A DNA stretch of 64,000 nt, from the NCBI GenBank assembly GCA_034440615.1, contig JAOTOM010004568.1, positions 108,501 to 172,500 on the forward strand. The letters run 5' to 3'. Within the stretch, counting starts at the first letter, position 1; each line of letters opens with the position of its first letter. The DNA is from Ashinkailepas kermadecensis (Eukaryota; Arthropoda; Thecostraca; Neolepadidae). This document shows, piece by piece, positions 1-11,575 of this stretch. The notes below the pieces were generated by a model. The model had not been told where the DNA came from. It worked only from the letters and a program-made list of their open reading frames with translations, and made no database searches. The position numbers and the translations under genes were made by a program.

Positions 1-804
1 TAAAACATCAATTACAGCAAGATGCACGCCATGTGCAAAGCACAGCTGGTGCTCGCACGGCAAACTTCTTCCGAACTTCACCATGACGGATGCGCCGTCG
101 GTGGTGACACATGTCACGTGCAGGTTGAGGTCGAGGTCAAACTCAGTTAGTTTGACCTTCAGCAGGTCCATGCATTTCTCCGCTGGCATAGAGCCATGAC
201 ACCGAACCACACCGAGGCCCCACACCTTTGCACCAGAGTGCACGTTCACGCTCATATATCTTCGATTCCTGAGAGACGTATATTCGTCGATTGTGAGAGA
301 GAACCTCGTGCCTTGCGTTATTTCATGTGTCAGCTTTTGTTTTACCTGACATTTGATCCTGGCACAGTGCCTCATGACACGATTTCGGATTGCCTCGCGA
401 CCGGTTGGTAGATTGTTAAACCCTTTGGCAGCCATAAGGTTGCGCAAGTCCGGTGAAGTGCAAAAAACACTGAACGGAATCCCGTCCCTGCCGCACAATC
501 TTGCCAGCATGGAGTCCAGATCATCCTCAGCGTTGGGTGAAAAGTATCTGTCCAGGGGCCTGGTCCTTTTTGCAGCAGGCTGTGGCTGGTCTGAGTTCGA
601 ATCGTCTTGAGACGCTCCATCCTTCGATGAACCGGCGTACCGATCTGGATGCTAGCTCTTTACGTGGGTGTGAAGGCCTTTTGTGGATCCACCCGAAATC
701 TTCAGCACCTTTCTACAGTAACGGCACTTGGCACTTTAGCCGGTTGTCTCACGCAGAAAATGCTTCCAAACAGCACTCCCCTTAAACACAACGAAGTCCG
801 ACAT
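1..804 (-). pseudogene. hAT transposase with BED zinc finger, broken and cut by the window edge
   Basis: Starting from an ATG at 804 and reading leftward, one frame stays aligned for 268 codons to base 1 apart from two stops. The N-terminus looks like a BED zinc finger: an SAVWKHF-type start, a CRYC pair, then an HTH and a later His. Further on come the hAT catalytic-core motifs TIDEYTS and TTDGASVM, and a CxxxxCFAHGVHLAV motif typical of the hAT RNase H-like fold. The two nonsense codons, TAA at 738-736 (codon 23) and TAG at 654-652 (codon 51), both lie inside the BED domain, so this copy cannot make a full transposase. The C-terminal dimerisation region lies outside the window. The assignment rests on motif recognition, without a database search. 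Confidence 0.85.
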
Positions 805-1341
805 CTCGCCGCTTACGCGACTGCTAGGACACTGAGCTTCTCCACCAAGCCTCACGCTCACATCGTCCGGTGTCTTGTTGCGCCGCGCTGGTATCATGTG
901 TCAGTGCTATGCGCAGACATCCCCCCGCCCCCACGCGGAGTAAGCAGTCGACGTCGTGTTCAATCTCGGAACCTGAGACTGGGGTCTCCCAGACGGAATC
1001 GTGTGACATGGAACTGGCGTTTTGATGCGGTCAAACGTCGCGCGACTTCTGTGACCGAAAAACAAACCAATGGATGAATAACGAAACCAGCCGGACTTCT
1101 TCTGCCGCAAGAACTCAGGCTGGAAATTGATTAAATCCAGACTAATATTTGGTCAACCTAGTGAAAACACCACTTCTGAGACAGCGTTGTTATTTCACCT
1201 CTGAATTATAGCAGCATTTAGCTGTACAATTTGTTATTTTTGTCAGTCGGGATTTCGGGATCCCGGCCATCCCAATCCCGAGATTCGGGACTGATACAAT
1301 CCCGGTATCCCGGGATCCCGATCCCGGGATCGACATCCCTA
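805..1341 (-). mobile_element. 5' untranslated and terminal region of the hAT element
   Basis: Between the transposase start and 1341 there is no gene. Bases 1250-1341 are packed with short inverted copies of ATCCCGGGAT-like motifs. Read on the minus strand, the stretch ends with TAGGGATGTCGATCCCGGG starting at 1341, which fits hAT ends (C/TAGGG..., with subterminal CCCGGG repeats). I place the element boundary at 1341. The 8-bp target duplication cannot be tested because the other end is outside the window. Confidence 0.65.
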
Positions 1342-2346
1342 GTTGGGTCCCTATGAGACTTTTGGGGCCCCGGTACACACTGTTGATCCATAATTGTGAT
1401 TTTCAGGTTTCGGGTGTGACGTTTGGAACCCTCTGGTTCATCATGATATTATGGAGCCCCTGCCCGACCTTTTGGGCCCCCGTCGTGATTTTCAAGGACC
1501 CCGGCACGACGTTTTCGGGCACCCGGCGTGATTTTCATGGATCCAGGCGCGAACATGTAAGGCCCCCAACGTAATATATTCCGGGGCCAGGCCCATCTTT
1601 TTGGGATTCAAAAAGAAGGGCGATATTCAAGGAATATGTTCAAACGCGATATTCCAGGAGCCTGGCACGACTTTTTTTGGAGTCCCCAGAGTGATGTTCA
1701 TGGGCCCAGGCGCGAACTTTTGAGGCCCCCAGCGTCATTGTGTGCCCCGGTCCAACTTTTTTTTGGCCCGCAGCGAGATTTTCAGGGCCCGGCCTGACCT
1801 TTTGAGCCCTCAGCATGAATTTCAGGAACCGACCTTTCTTTTGGGGCGCTCAGCATCATTTTCAAGAGTCTCGGCGAAACTTATTGGGCCTCCAGTGTGG
1901 TTTCAAGGGTCCCGGCTCGACTTTTTGGAGCGCACAGCGTGATTTCCAGGGACCCCGGTCCGACCTTTCGGGCCCCCAGCGTGATTTTCGTGGGCGATTG
2001 CCCATGCTTTTGAGGCCCAGTGTGATTTTAAGGGGCCTGGCGCCACCCTTTGAGGGCCCAGAGGAATTTCCATTATCTGGTCCCAGTTTTCGGAGCCTCA
2101 GTGTCATTTTGATGGGCCTCAGAGCGATTTTGGGGGCCGCAATGTGGTTTTCATGGGCTCCAATGTGATTTTCAGAGTCCTCGGTGCGGCTTTCAGCGAC
2201 ATCTTCAGGGGCCCTTATGCGACATTTTAGATCCTCAATGTGATTTTCAGGAACCCCTTGTGAATTGGGCCCAGCGGGTTTTTTGGGGGAGACCAGCGCA
2301 ATTTTTTCGAACCCCGCCGCGATTCTTGGGGGCCCCACAACCTCTC
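1342..2346 (-). repeat. Degenerate GGCC-rich tandem array, copy 1
   Basis: This is about 1 kb of imperfect units of roughly 28-36 bp. Each contains a GGGCCCC-like block, a spacer with AGCGTGATTTTC or a variant, and again GGGCCC. Units are heavily diverged, so the long open frames seen in it on both strands are by-products of periodicity. Its orientation is opposite to the three other arrays in the window (11.0, 28.2 and 41.2 kb). The right end (2310-2346), read on the minus strand, matches the start of array 2 (GAGAGGTTGTGGGG then CCCCAAGAATCGC). The left end abuts the hAT terminus. Confidence 0.75.
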
Positions 2347-3233
2347 GGGGGGGGGGTGACTGCCCACAATGTCCCCTCCCCCATCGGTACGCACTGTGCG
2401 GAATCCATATAAACCTAAACGCACCGTTGTGTTTGGTTCTCGTAAACTTTCTATCGAAATACTCCATGCTCTGAATTGGTTCATGTTAGTCGGCGATCTT
2501 TTTCTTCGAGAATGCATATTCCTCCCACAAAACTCATTTTGAGTTTGCCGGTTAATTTCTTCAGCCAGATTGCAAGGCTTGTCGGGAAGCATCATATTTG
2601 AGGTTTGTTGGAAATTCCAGGAGTCGTTTCACAACCAGAACCTTTTCATTTACCGATATATTTTTCATATGAAGTCGACATCAAAACTGAGCGGCTGGGT
2701 GTTACGGAGAGGGAGGACATTGAGTGGTGAGGGGATAAAATTAACGAGGGATGGGGATGATGGAGCAGTGGAGAGTAAAGTCAGCGGTTACGCAGTGGAG
2801 CTGTTGCTTTTTTTTGGAGCGGGAGCGCAATCGCAAATACATTTCCGGAAAACCACTTATGTTGGAACTAGCTCACTTCATTCGCATTACAGCCATCATC
2901 TCTTGATACTTGGGTCACTGGCCACCGGAACCCTCAGTGGTTGTAACCACTGGCCTAACTCTCCGCCATCTTCCCTTACCGAGGGAAGGGGCGGGGTGTT
3001 GCCACACCCGTCGCCATTTTCATTTAATTGAAGACGTGTTTAAAAAAGAAACAGCAACAACAACAACAACAGCGTAATGTTTGACGTAAGTGATATCAAA
3101 TGACGCCTACTATGGCCTCGTAAGACAAGTCGTTGACTTTCTAGGGCAGGGCAAAGAAACAAATCGAAAGAAAACAACATATATTTTCGGCTGAAATAGA
3201 CAATCACATCCCAAAAAAACCCAGGCACGAATT
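2347..3233. other. Gene-free stretch
   Basis: The stretch begins with a run of 10 G (2347-2356). It contains no convincing coding region, RNA gene or long repeat. A short CAA-rich run lies at about 3055-3072. The open frame at 2570-3031 has no recognisable motif and is not called. Confidence 0.5.
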
Positions 3234-3350
3234 TTAAACGCGCACTGGATGGGGGGGGGGGTGGAGTGAAATCCGCCCACCCCTCCGGTTTTTCGTATAT
3301 TACTCCAGATTTTACCAGTCGATATACGCCATTTTTTGCATACCTGCTCA
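3234..3350 (-). mobile_element. Truncated end of a TTAA-flanked element
   Basis: TTAA at 3234-3237 is followed by ACGCGCACTGGA, an 11-G run, and sequence closely matching the left end of the element at 33,104-34,036. Similarity fades at about 3350, where the old gypsy Pol coding sequence takes over. Only this end of the element is present. Confidence 0.65.
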
Positions 3351-5545
3351 AAAATGGACCCGTCAGGACATGGTGTGAATCGATGACATTTACTTTTTGA
3401 TCGGTCTCATACATCCGACTAAGATGATCCGACAACATTTTTGCTACCTTTTATGTAAACCATCTCTCAGTCGTGTTCCGAAAGCATGATCGCCCATCTT
3501 TGCAACATGGGATTTTTCATTTCCGACAAGTTCAAGAACATAAGTGGTTGGTGGTCCGTTAGAATCGTGAATTTGGACCCAAGCAGATACTGTCTCAATT
3601 TCTGTACTGCCCAGACACATGCATAGGCTTCCTTCTGCACAATCGGCCATTTACGTTGAGTTTCGTTTAGTTGTTTCGACAGAAATTGTACTACTCGCTC
3701 GTCGCCTCCATGATTCTGCGCTAAAACGGCCCCAATTGCATTTTGTGATGCGTCCGTATATAATTTGTAATCCTTCGTGATGTCGGGGTATGCCAGCACA
3801 GGCGCGGAACCTAACTTGTGTTTGAGAGTTTCGAAGTTTCGAAAGCATGTTCAGACTCGTCGGTCCAATCAAATTTTGCATGTTTCTTAGTGAGGTTTAT
3901 GAGCGGCGCTGAGATTTCGCTAAATCATGGGATAAATCGTCTATAATATGAACACATACCGATAAATGAGTGGACTCCTTTCACAGTGATTGGTGCTGCC
4001 ATGTGTTGAATTGATTCTATGTTTCTAGGATTCGGTTGTATTCCAGAGGCTGACACCACGTGTCCTACATATTGGACCTACTTTTTCAGAAAATCATACT
4101 TCGAAAGTTTCAATTTCAATTTTGCTTTGCGAAATCGACGAAATACTTCTTTCAAGTGAACTAGGTGTTCATGAAATGTTTTCGGGTACACTATTATGCC
4201 GTCGATGTAAGTCGTTGCAAACCGATTCTGAATTCCTCACTGCACTTTGCTCATTAATTCCATTATTTTCGATGGCGCGTTGCAGATTCCAACTGCATTT
4301 TTCTAAAATTCCACAAGCCTAAAAAACAAGTGGAAGAGGTTTTCGGGATGCTCTCTTCTGACATCGGAATTTGCCAGTATCCAGCTTTTAAGTCTAGAGA
4401 CGAAAAAAGTTCGCTGCACCGAGAGAGGCAAGGATGTCCTCAACTTACGGGAGTGGATAGCTGTTTTTCTTGGCACTTTATTTAGTTTTCTGTAATCGAT
4501 AGCAAAACGGTTACTTCCGTCCTTCTTACGTACAATCACTACGGACGCGGCCCACGGACTGTCTGACTCATCGATGATTCCAACTTCTAGCATTACTTTA
4601 CTTTGGTCTTCTACATATTTTCGCTGAGAGAATGGGGTTTTGTAAGGAGCTTGACGGATGGGGGATGGTAAGCAGTCCAATCACTCCATAAGTATAACAT
4701 CAGTCGTGCCAAGATCGGCGTCAGTCGCGGCAAATAGGTCAGCGTTGACACGTATGACTTGTTCCAACGTACAACGTAAAATCTCTCGTGGTGGCATTTA
4801 CAATTCGTACTGGTAGGCGTTTGTGATGATCTGGCTTTGCTACCACTTCGGCTATGAACAAGCCGGGCTCCTCAGAAATCAGTGGCATAATGTCCAATGA
4901 GCGCACGTAGCAAGTTTGCTCCACTAATTGTACTCGATTCACAGCTGCCGGACACTCCGCGAACGTGTTGGCCGGGATATATATGCATCCTTTGATTCTG
5001 ACTAGTGAACTCGCCTGCTCACTGGTCTGTCGCTGCGGTCTGAGTGGGATCATATTTCCTTCAATGCACAGGGCCTTCTCCTCAAAATCTAGTTTGGCTC
5101 CAAACTTGGTCAAGAAATCGTTTCCCAACATGCATTGTTGCGTCAAGTCTTCTACAATTTGGAAGGCGAATGGTTTTCTGAACTTACTCATCTCGACATT
5201 GAACGTTCCTACTCCGATATTTTTCAAGCGATGGCCGCTGGCCGAAATGAGGCGAATGCGGTCTTTTCGGTCTCCAGATAAGCTAGTGGTCTGATCCTCT
5301 GCAATTTTGTCAAAGAACTCTTTGGAGATCAATGAGATGTCTGCTCCAGTATTCACAAGTGTATAGGCATTTTGCTTGAAATTTTAAGCCAGCACATGGG
5401 GTATTAGATTTAATGCGAATTTGTTGAACACGTTCCTGTTTTTGCTTACGTTTCTCAGGGTATCCTTTTTCGCACGTTGTTCTCTCCTTCCTCTTTGGTT
5501 CATCTCTCTGAAATTTCTCAGCTCCATCGTGGTGGTCATTCACAA
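3351..5545 (-). pseudogene. Old gypsy Pol remnant (protease, RT, RNase H; integrase missing)
   Basis: Minus-strand fragments match, domain by domain, the Pol of the young element at 16,149-20,219: a basic N-terminus (about 5545-5400), protease (5356-4739), RT fingers (4680-4303), RT palm (about 4300-3900) and RNase H (3799-3440). It is inactivated by many indels and by two lost catalytic residues. The protease DTGA is NTGA (codon at 5351-5353) and the RT YIDD reads YIDG (codon at 4198-4200). The sequence stops just after RNase H at the TTAA-element fragment, so integrase, env and the 3' LTR are absent. It is a related lineage, much older than the intact copy. Confidence 0.88.
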
Positions 5546-5574
5546 TGGAGCTATTTAGTTTTCCGTCTGTTTAG

Positions 5575-6571
5575 GGGTATTTTGGCATGAGCGGCACTGA
5601 CGTCCGATGTGACCTACGCGGTCACAAAAAAAAACACAGATGGGCTTTCCATCAGAGGTCCAGCGGTAGGCTGGGTTTTGCGGTGCTCTTCACGTTCTGG
5701 GGCCCATGGGAGGTCGTGGCTGAAGGGGTCCGTGGTTGGGCCTTGAGAGATAGGCTCGTGGCGGTCTGGTGTACCGTTGGTACGATGGGTGAAATACCCG
5801 GGATCCAGGCTGAGGTTGGCTCGGCGGTTGTGGTACTTCTGGTTTTTGTGCAGCTAATTTTCTACCGTTTGTTCCATCGCCAATACTAATTTGTATAGCT
5901 TGTCCATCCTATCAATTCCTACTTCTGGGCGCATTGTATCAATTTCCATCGGCTCGTCATCGTGTTTCTGTACTCCACGGCATAGCTCCACTGTTCTGTC
6001 CAGCTATTGTTCGCACACGACAAATTGAATGGCCTCCTCTAGGTTTCTGAATTAGTGCCTATATAATTTACTGGCCAACTGGTTGCTTTGTACTCCCTTG
6101 TGAAACACATCTATGAGGATGTCCTGAGTGCAGGGCTGTCCAAGTCGGTGTAAGCCTCCCTGGCCAGAGTGAGCAACATCTCACCGAAGTTTTACACAAG
6201 TTCAGCTCTGTGCTGCTTCAATTTTCTCAAGGATACCTGGGAGCATTTCTGGTCCGAAAGGTCTGAGTATCTTTCTTTCATTACCTGTTTGATCTCTGCC
6301 CACGTCAAGTTGGGTTGGTGCAAAGGCATTCTTTGTAAGAATTCCACTGCAGGTCCACTGAGAGTTTTCAGGCATATTACTCTGATTTGTTCGTCATCTA
6401 TGCTGTGTGCTCTATGAAACTGATGTGGTCTAATTGTTTCAGCCAATCACAAAGTTTGTGGTGACTTTCCCCAGCGAAAGGTTTTGTATTCTGGCTCATG
6501 CCTTGAGCTCTCATTTTTATTATGATTTTATTAAAACTGTCGGCAAGTCTCTCAAAGGTAATCTCAGTCAT
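5575..6571 (-). pseudogene. Old gypsy Gag remnant
   Basis: The start ATG is at 6571-6569 and the N-terminal capsid region aligns closely with the young Gag at 15,058. The best-preserved block is 6446-6192, containing TWAEIKQVMKERYSDLSDQK. Later parts drift between frames. Near 5600-5640 a CCHC zinc knuckle with GHIGRQC is still visible; a T-run inside it has added bases and disrupted the frame. The order LTR, leader, gag, pol on the minus strand is that of the young element. Confidence 0.82.
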
Positions 6572-6884
6572 GTTTCCTTACTTCACTTATTTTTCAACAG
6601 GTTAAACATTTTGGCTTTCGCTAATTTTGTGGAGAAATAGTCTATTATGTCTCCTAGCTCACACAATAATTCACACGTACAGTACTGAGTACACAGCGAA
6701 CATTCAGCACAAGTATACAATTTTATGACAGTTCTATGGTGGTCAAAATTCGAAGGGGGTATTTTTGGAAGGGTTTCGGGATTTGCCCGGACTCACGATT
6801 TGCTTCGGTGTGTCTCGGTTGCCCTTGCCCGTCCACGCTGAGCGTCGAGCTGTCAGAAGCTGATCTGGGTCGCCAGGCACCACT
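6572..6884 (-). other. Leader of the old gypsy copy, with candidate primer-binding site
   Basis: This aligns with the young element's leader (14,663-15,057), including the splice-donor neighbourhood, which here reads CGTGAGTCCGGGCAAAT. Directly after the LTR end, minus-strand sequence reads AG then TGGTGCCTGGCG (about 6882-6871). That suits a primer-binding site for a tRNA ending in GGCACCA, though I cannot name the tRNA. Confidence 0.6.
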
Positions 6885-7399
6885 TGTAGGACAGACGTCT
6901 CGCAGGCTCGTGATGAAGTCTAGAAGGACCGCGCGTTGCGAAAACTCCCGATAGTTCAACGACTCTGCACGTGATATATTGTGCAGTGGCAAAAGCAAAC
7001 AAACGGCAATAAGCAGCAATTCGCACGTTTCAGAAGGACGTTTGCACAATGTTTCGATGAGACCGCCAACAGTAATTATTACACGTTCTGAATTTAGGGG
7101 CCGAAAGACAGATGTTCAATTTGATGATGCGGCCGACCGCAACAGACCCGCGCGGCTCGACAGTTCAGGACGCTCTGCTATCGGGGGTGGTTCTTTGGGC
7201 ACACGGCCAGCATGACAACAGTACTGCGTCGTAGACGGCAGCCGTCACGGGACCACAGTCTCAGAATGCACCCGGCCGGCTCACAGTTCGGGGCGGCAGG
7301 CCGACTCACTTACGGGATGCAGCATTACTGGCTGCGCAAACTTATACAGTCATATGAATGAGGCGGCCAAAGCAGTATATCTATAGAAACTTCGTTACA
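6885..7399 (-). repeat. Probable 5' LTR of the old gypsy copy
   Basis: The 3' end of the LTR on the minus strand is clear by homology: TCCTACA followed by the leader, at 6885. The 5' end is inferred from TGTAACG at 7399-7393, which resembles the young LTR start TGTAAGAG. The body of the LTR is not recognisably similar to the young LTR. No second LTR is left to confirm the boundary. Confidence 0.45.
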
Positions 7400-7417
7400 C
7401 AGACATAAAATGGCGGT

Positions 7418-7459
7418 AGGAGCCGGGTCCACTGTCACCAGACAGTGGACCCGGCTCCT
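7418..7459. repeat. Perfect 19-bp inverted repeat with 4-bp loop
   Basis: The arms at 7418-7436 (AGGAGCCGGGTCCACTGTC) and 7441-7459 are exact reverse complements around ACCA. The hairpin sits just outside the inferred old LTR, so it may instead mark an unrecognised element end. Confidence 0.85.
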
Positions 7460-8819
7460 CCGATGGGATGCCTGGCGAAATGGACTGGGAAAGGGTGGGT
7501 TAAATACTCTCTCTGTGGAGGAAAAGTGTACTTTTCCATAGCCGGTCTCTCACATCGATCTTTCGCCTTACCCCCTGTATCCCCCAAAAAGCAAACTGGG
7601 TAGCGGCATCCACCAGCCATATGCACTGCGGATGTCATTGCGCCCTGGCAACGTCAAATGGAGCGCTGATAGATAAAGCACAACTCACAGCTCCAGACGA
7701 AAACCTTATAAGCAGTTGCGAAGAGTTATGAAAAGGGGATATACCAGGGCCTCGTCTAGCGAAATTTGACTGGCGGCCGGTGCAATTGACTGCAATGGGG
7801 CGAATCATAGCCTTTCGAGCCTTCGTTTCCTCCAGCAATGCTTAATCAATGCAAAATGTCACATAACTGGGAGGTCATGAATGTGTGGAAGGGAGGGCGA
7901 GCCGCGGTTCCCGTAGTTGGCGTGTTAGAGGAGGCCTTGCCAGAGACACCCTGTAAACATAGCCATTGAGAGCCCTGTATTTGTCGCAGGGTGCCAGCGG
8001 AGCTTCAATGCCAATTTGGTTCTCGGCTCTTCAGCGAATACTATACGATGAGGCAGAACGACTGCTCTAGGTAGCGTCCTCAAAATAGCAGATTAGTGCT
8101 TCAACAGCAGCAGAGTGTCCAGGCAGCTCTCGGGTATGCCCGAACAGCTACGGCGGGGACCATTTGGCACCTACAGTGGAGGCGAAGGAACTGGTCAAAG
8201 GCAGTCTCTAAGAGGCAGCGGCAGAGTGCCCAGGCAGCTCCAGGGTATGCTCCAACAGTCACAGCGGGGATGATTTGGCAGCCACAATAGATGCGACAGA
8301 AGAACTGAAAGGCAAAGGAAGCTGAGTGCGCTGTAATAAAATGCGCCTTTATCACGGTTGGATCCCGATCACAGGTCACGGTTACTTTGAGGTCCGGAGT
8401 TTGGAGAACACCATTATTAAAATACTTGAGATAGACAGCAGAAGCTTGGGTAATGTTAATGGGATGTTTGTTTGCTACATGTTTACATATTTACCATATT
8501 GCCACCAATGTTAGATAGTGTTACATTTTATGGCATCTCGTTGTATAGGTAAACAGAACGCTTCTGCAAGAGTTAGCCAGAAAATGAATGACTCCACTAG
8601 CACACATACATCAGGCACCATCACATCCCGGCCCATCCGCCCTAGGCCCTATGTTTATCGATCTTGCTTCGCCCTACGCGCGCTAAGAGTGGCCGACTGC
8701 ATTACCACACTGGGTAATTAAATCCACTCCCATGGGGCACGATATAGGAAGGACGATTGTATGGCGGCCAGACGTACTTTCGGCAGATGGAGCAATGCCA
8801 TCTACATCGCGCCGTCTGT
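7460..8819. other. Gene-free stretch with a short imperfect tandem duplication
   Basis: There is no coding region I can support. Bases 8104-8170 and 8218-8290 are imperfect direct copies (CAGAGTGYCCAGGCAGCT and CGGGGAYSATTTGGCA), so one segment of about 115 bp has been duplicated. Confidence 0.5.
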
Positions 8820-10069
8820 GCTAGGCGAACGTCCGGCAGGTTGGAGCCGTGTCGTCTGTGTTAGGCGGGTGTCAGGCAGGTTGGGGCCGCGCCGTCTGTG
8901 TTAGGTGGGTGTTCGGCAGGTTGGAGTAGCGCCGTCTGTGTTAGGGGGGTGTCCGGCAGGTTGGAGCCGCGCCGTCTGTGTTGGGCGGGTGTCTCGGCAG
9001 GTTGGAGCCGCGCCGTCTGTGTTAGGCGGGTGTCCGGCAGGTTGGGGCCGCGCCGTCTGTGTTAGGCGGGTGTCTCGGCAGGTTGGAGCCACGCCGTCTG
9101 TGTTAGGCGGGTGTCCGGCAGGTTGGGGCCGCGCCGTCTGTGTTAGGCGGGTGTCTCGGCAGGTTGGAGCCGCGCCGTCTGTGTCGGGCGGGTGTCTCGG
9201 CAGATTGGAGCCGTGCCGTCTGTGTTAGGCGGGTGTCCGGCAGGTTGGGGCCGCGCCGTCTGTGTTAGGCGGGTGTCTCGACATGTTGGAGCCGCGCCGT
9301 CTGTGTCGGGCGGGTGTCTCGGCAGGTTGGAGCCGCGCCGTCTGTGTTAGGGGTGCGTCTCGGCAGGTGGAGCCGCGCCGTCTGTGTAAGGCGGGCGTCC
9401 GGCAGGTTGGAGCCGCGCCGTTTGTGTTCGGCGGGTGTCTCGCTAAGCTGGACCCGCGCCGTCTGTGTTAGGCGGGTGTCTCGCAAGGTTGGAGCCGCGC
9501 CATCTGTGTTAGGCGGGTGTCCGGCAGGTTGGAGCTGCGCCGTCTGTGTTAGGCGGGTGTCTCGGCAGGTTGGAGCCGCGCCGTCTGTGTTAGGCGGGTG
9601 TCCGGCAGGTTGGAGCCGCGCCGTCTGAGTCGGGCGGGTGTCCGGCAAGTTGGAGCCGCGCCGTCTGTGTTAGCCGGGTGTCTCGCTAGGTTAAAGCCGC
9701 GCCGTCTGTGCTAGGCGGATGTCTCGGCAGGTTGGAGCCGCGCCGTCTGTGTTAGGCGGGTGTCTCGGCAGGTTGGAGCCGCGCCGTCTGTGTTAGGCGG
9801 GTGTCCGGCAGGTTGGAGCCGCGCCGTCTGTGTTAGGCGGGTATCCGGCAGGTTGGAGCCGCGCCGTCTGTGTTAGGCGGGTGTCTCGGTAGGTTGGAGT
9901 GCGTCCGTCTGTGTTAGGCGGGTGTCTCGCTAGGTTAGAGCCGCGCCGTCTGTGTGGGGCGGGTGTCCGGCAGGTTGGAGCCGCGCCGTCTGTGTCGGGC
10001 GGGTGTCCGGCAGGTTGGAGCCGCGCCGTCTGTGTTAGGCGGCGTCTCGGCGGGTGGAGCCGTGCCGTG
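8820..10069 (+). repeat. 40/41-bp GC-rich minisatellite, about 30 units
   Basis: The unit runs GTTGGAGCCGCGCCGTCTGT then GTTAGGCGGGTGTCCGGCAG (40 bp), or the 41-bp form with TGTCTCGGCAG. Both forms alternate irregularly. Because 40 and 41 are not multiples of three, the array throws open frames on both strands with repeating peptides; these are artefacts. It ends abruptly at about 10,069 in unrelated AT-richer DNA. Confidence 0.95.
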
Positions 10070-11019
10070 CAACGATATATGGAGTTTTATGTTTGTACTG
10101 AGGCAAAGAACTTAACATAGCTATCAAAGACGCTCGCTCATCTCTGGTGACTCTTAGCAAACTGCCGAGGATATAAATCAAACACCGTTAGTATCACGGG
10201 AAAAAAAACTTGGGCGAGTGAATTCTACACGTGCGATTACCCTATAACACAATTTTGGACGAAATGCGCAACATAAAGGTGTACGACTATGGTCGATTTG
10301 CTATGGACAGCACAAGCGTTTGGCCTAACGTATATTACGCTAATTTGCAGCTTCTGCTATTTCAGTGCTCATGTTGGTTAAGCTGAACTTATTCAGTTAA
10401 GGCAACATTATCCACTGAGATGGCACCATGGTCTCCTCTAACATGTTAACTAGGTGGGATGCGTCCCACCTAGTGTCGTGAAATACCACCTAGTGGATAA
10501 AAATCCCACCTAGTCAAAGTGAGATTCAACGGAGAAAGCACCCAAAAACAAATTTTAGTATAGTTCCGGTAGTGATCTTTCCTTGGAACGGTGCATTTTC
10601 ACCACGAAGAAAAAAAAGGTAGTAAGTTGGCAACACTTATACTGAGGTCAAAGCGACGAGGAAGGCTCAAATTTGAAATGTTTTGGTGAAAAATGAATGC
10701 TACAAAGTCAGCAATTGGGTGCATTAATGGGACATCACAAAGCCATGACCTAGACTTTACGCACAATACTGAGGAGCGGGACGAGGCGAGCCAGGCTGCG
10801 TGACACGAGTGACGAGAGCTGTATATTCAGTATCGGTCTTTTCTTCGATGTTGCTAAAATGAAGAGACAGATGAAGCTAGATGACTTTGTAAAAAGGGCA
10901 AGGTGTGTAACGTGGTGGGATGTTGATCGGCTTTTCCCAAACCAGGCGACACTACCCCCTTTCCCACGAGAAAACGCTGCAGTTTTCCTCGCCCCCCCCC
11001 CTCCCTCCATACACCCACT
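10070..11019. other. Gene-free stretch with a CACCTAGT hairpin
   Basis: Bases 10,449-10,459 and 10,464-10,474 form a perfect 11-bp inverted repeat (ACTAGGTGGGA, loop TGCG). Two more copies of CCACCTAGT follow within 40 bp. I see no coding region. A 10-C run at 10,992-11,001 leads into the GGCC-rich array. Confidence 0.55.
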
Positions 11020-11575
11020 GAGAAGTTGTGGGGTCCCCAAGAATCGCATCGGGGTTCGGAAAAAACCGCGCCGGACCCCTTAAAATCCCGCTGGGGCCCC
11101 AAAATTCGTGCCGGGTCCCCTGAAAATCACGTTGAGGGCCCAAAAAGTGCAGTGCCCTGAAAATGTCGCCGGAGTCCCAAATTCGCACTGAGGCCTCTGA
11201 AAATCACATTGGGTGTCTCCCCACCTCCCACCCCCCAAAAAATACGCTCAGTGGACAGTGCACGCTGGAGTGTCCAAAATGTGGGACTCGGACCCCAAAA
11301 AAGTCGTGCCGGGGCATCAGAACGTCGGGCCAACCCCCGAAATCGCGCTTGGAACCCTAGAAGTTTGATCGGCGCCCCTGCAAATCACGTTGGGTGTCGA
11401 GTCGAGGCCGCTAAAACTCGCGCTAGGGATCCAAACAAATGACGCCGGGGCCCAAAAGTCGCACTGGGGCCCACAAAAGTTGCGTCGCAGCCCTTGAGAA
11501 TCATACTGGTGGCCCAAAAGGTCGTGTCGGAGCACCAAAAGTCATAGTTGCCTCCAGGGCTAAAAAAAACCTTTC
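11020..11575 (+). repeat. Degenerate GGCC-rich tandem array, copy 2
   Basis: It starts with CTGAGAAGTTGTGGGG and CCCCAAGAATCGC, the same entry sequence as array 1 read on the minus strand. It continues as imperfect units of about 28-34 bp of the form GGGGCCCAAAAATCGCGCCG. It ends near 11,575 at a lysine-like A-rich run. Open frames on both strands come from the periodicity. Confidence 0.75.

Noticed and set aside
1862..2467. 201-codon minus-strand frame in GGCC-rich array 1
   Set aside because: Low-complexity translation of the degenerate tandem units.
8901..9648. Open frames on both strands in the 40/41-bp minisatellite
   Set aside because: The repeating peptides arise from the tandem unit; the unit length is not a multiple of three and frames drift.
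8820..10069. CRISPR array
   Set aside because: Units are contiguous without unique spacers and the sequence is eukaryotic.
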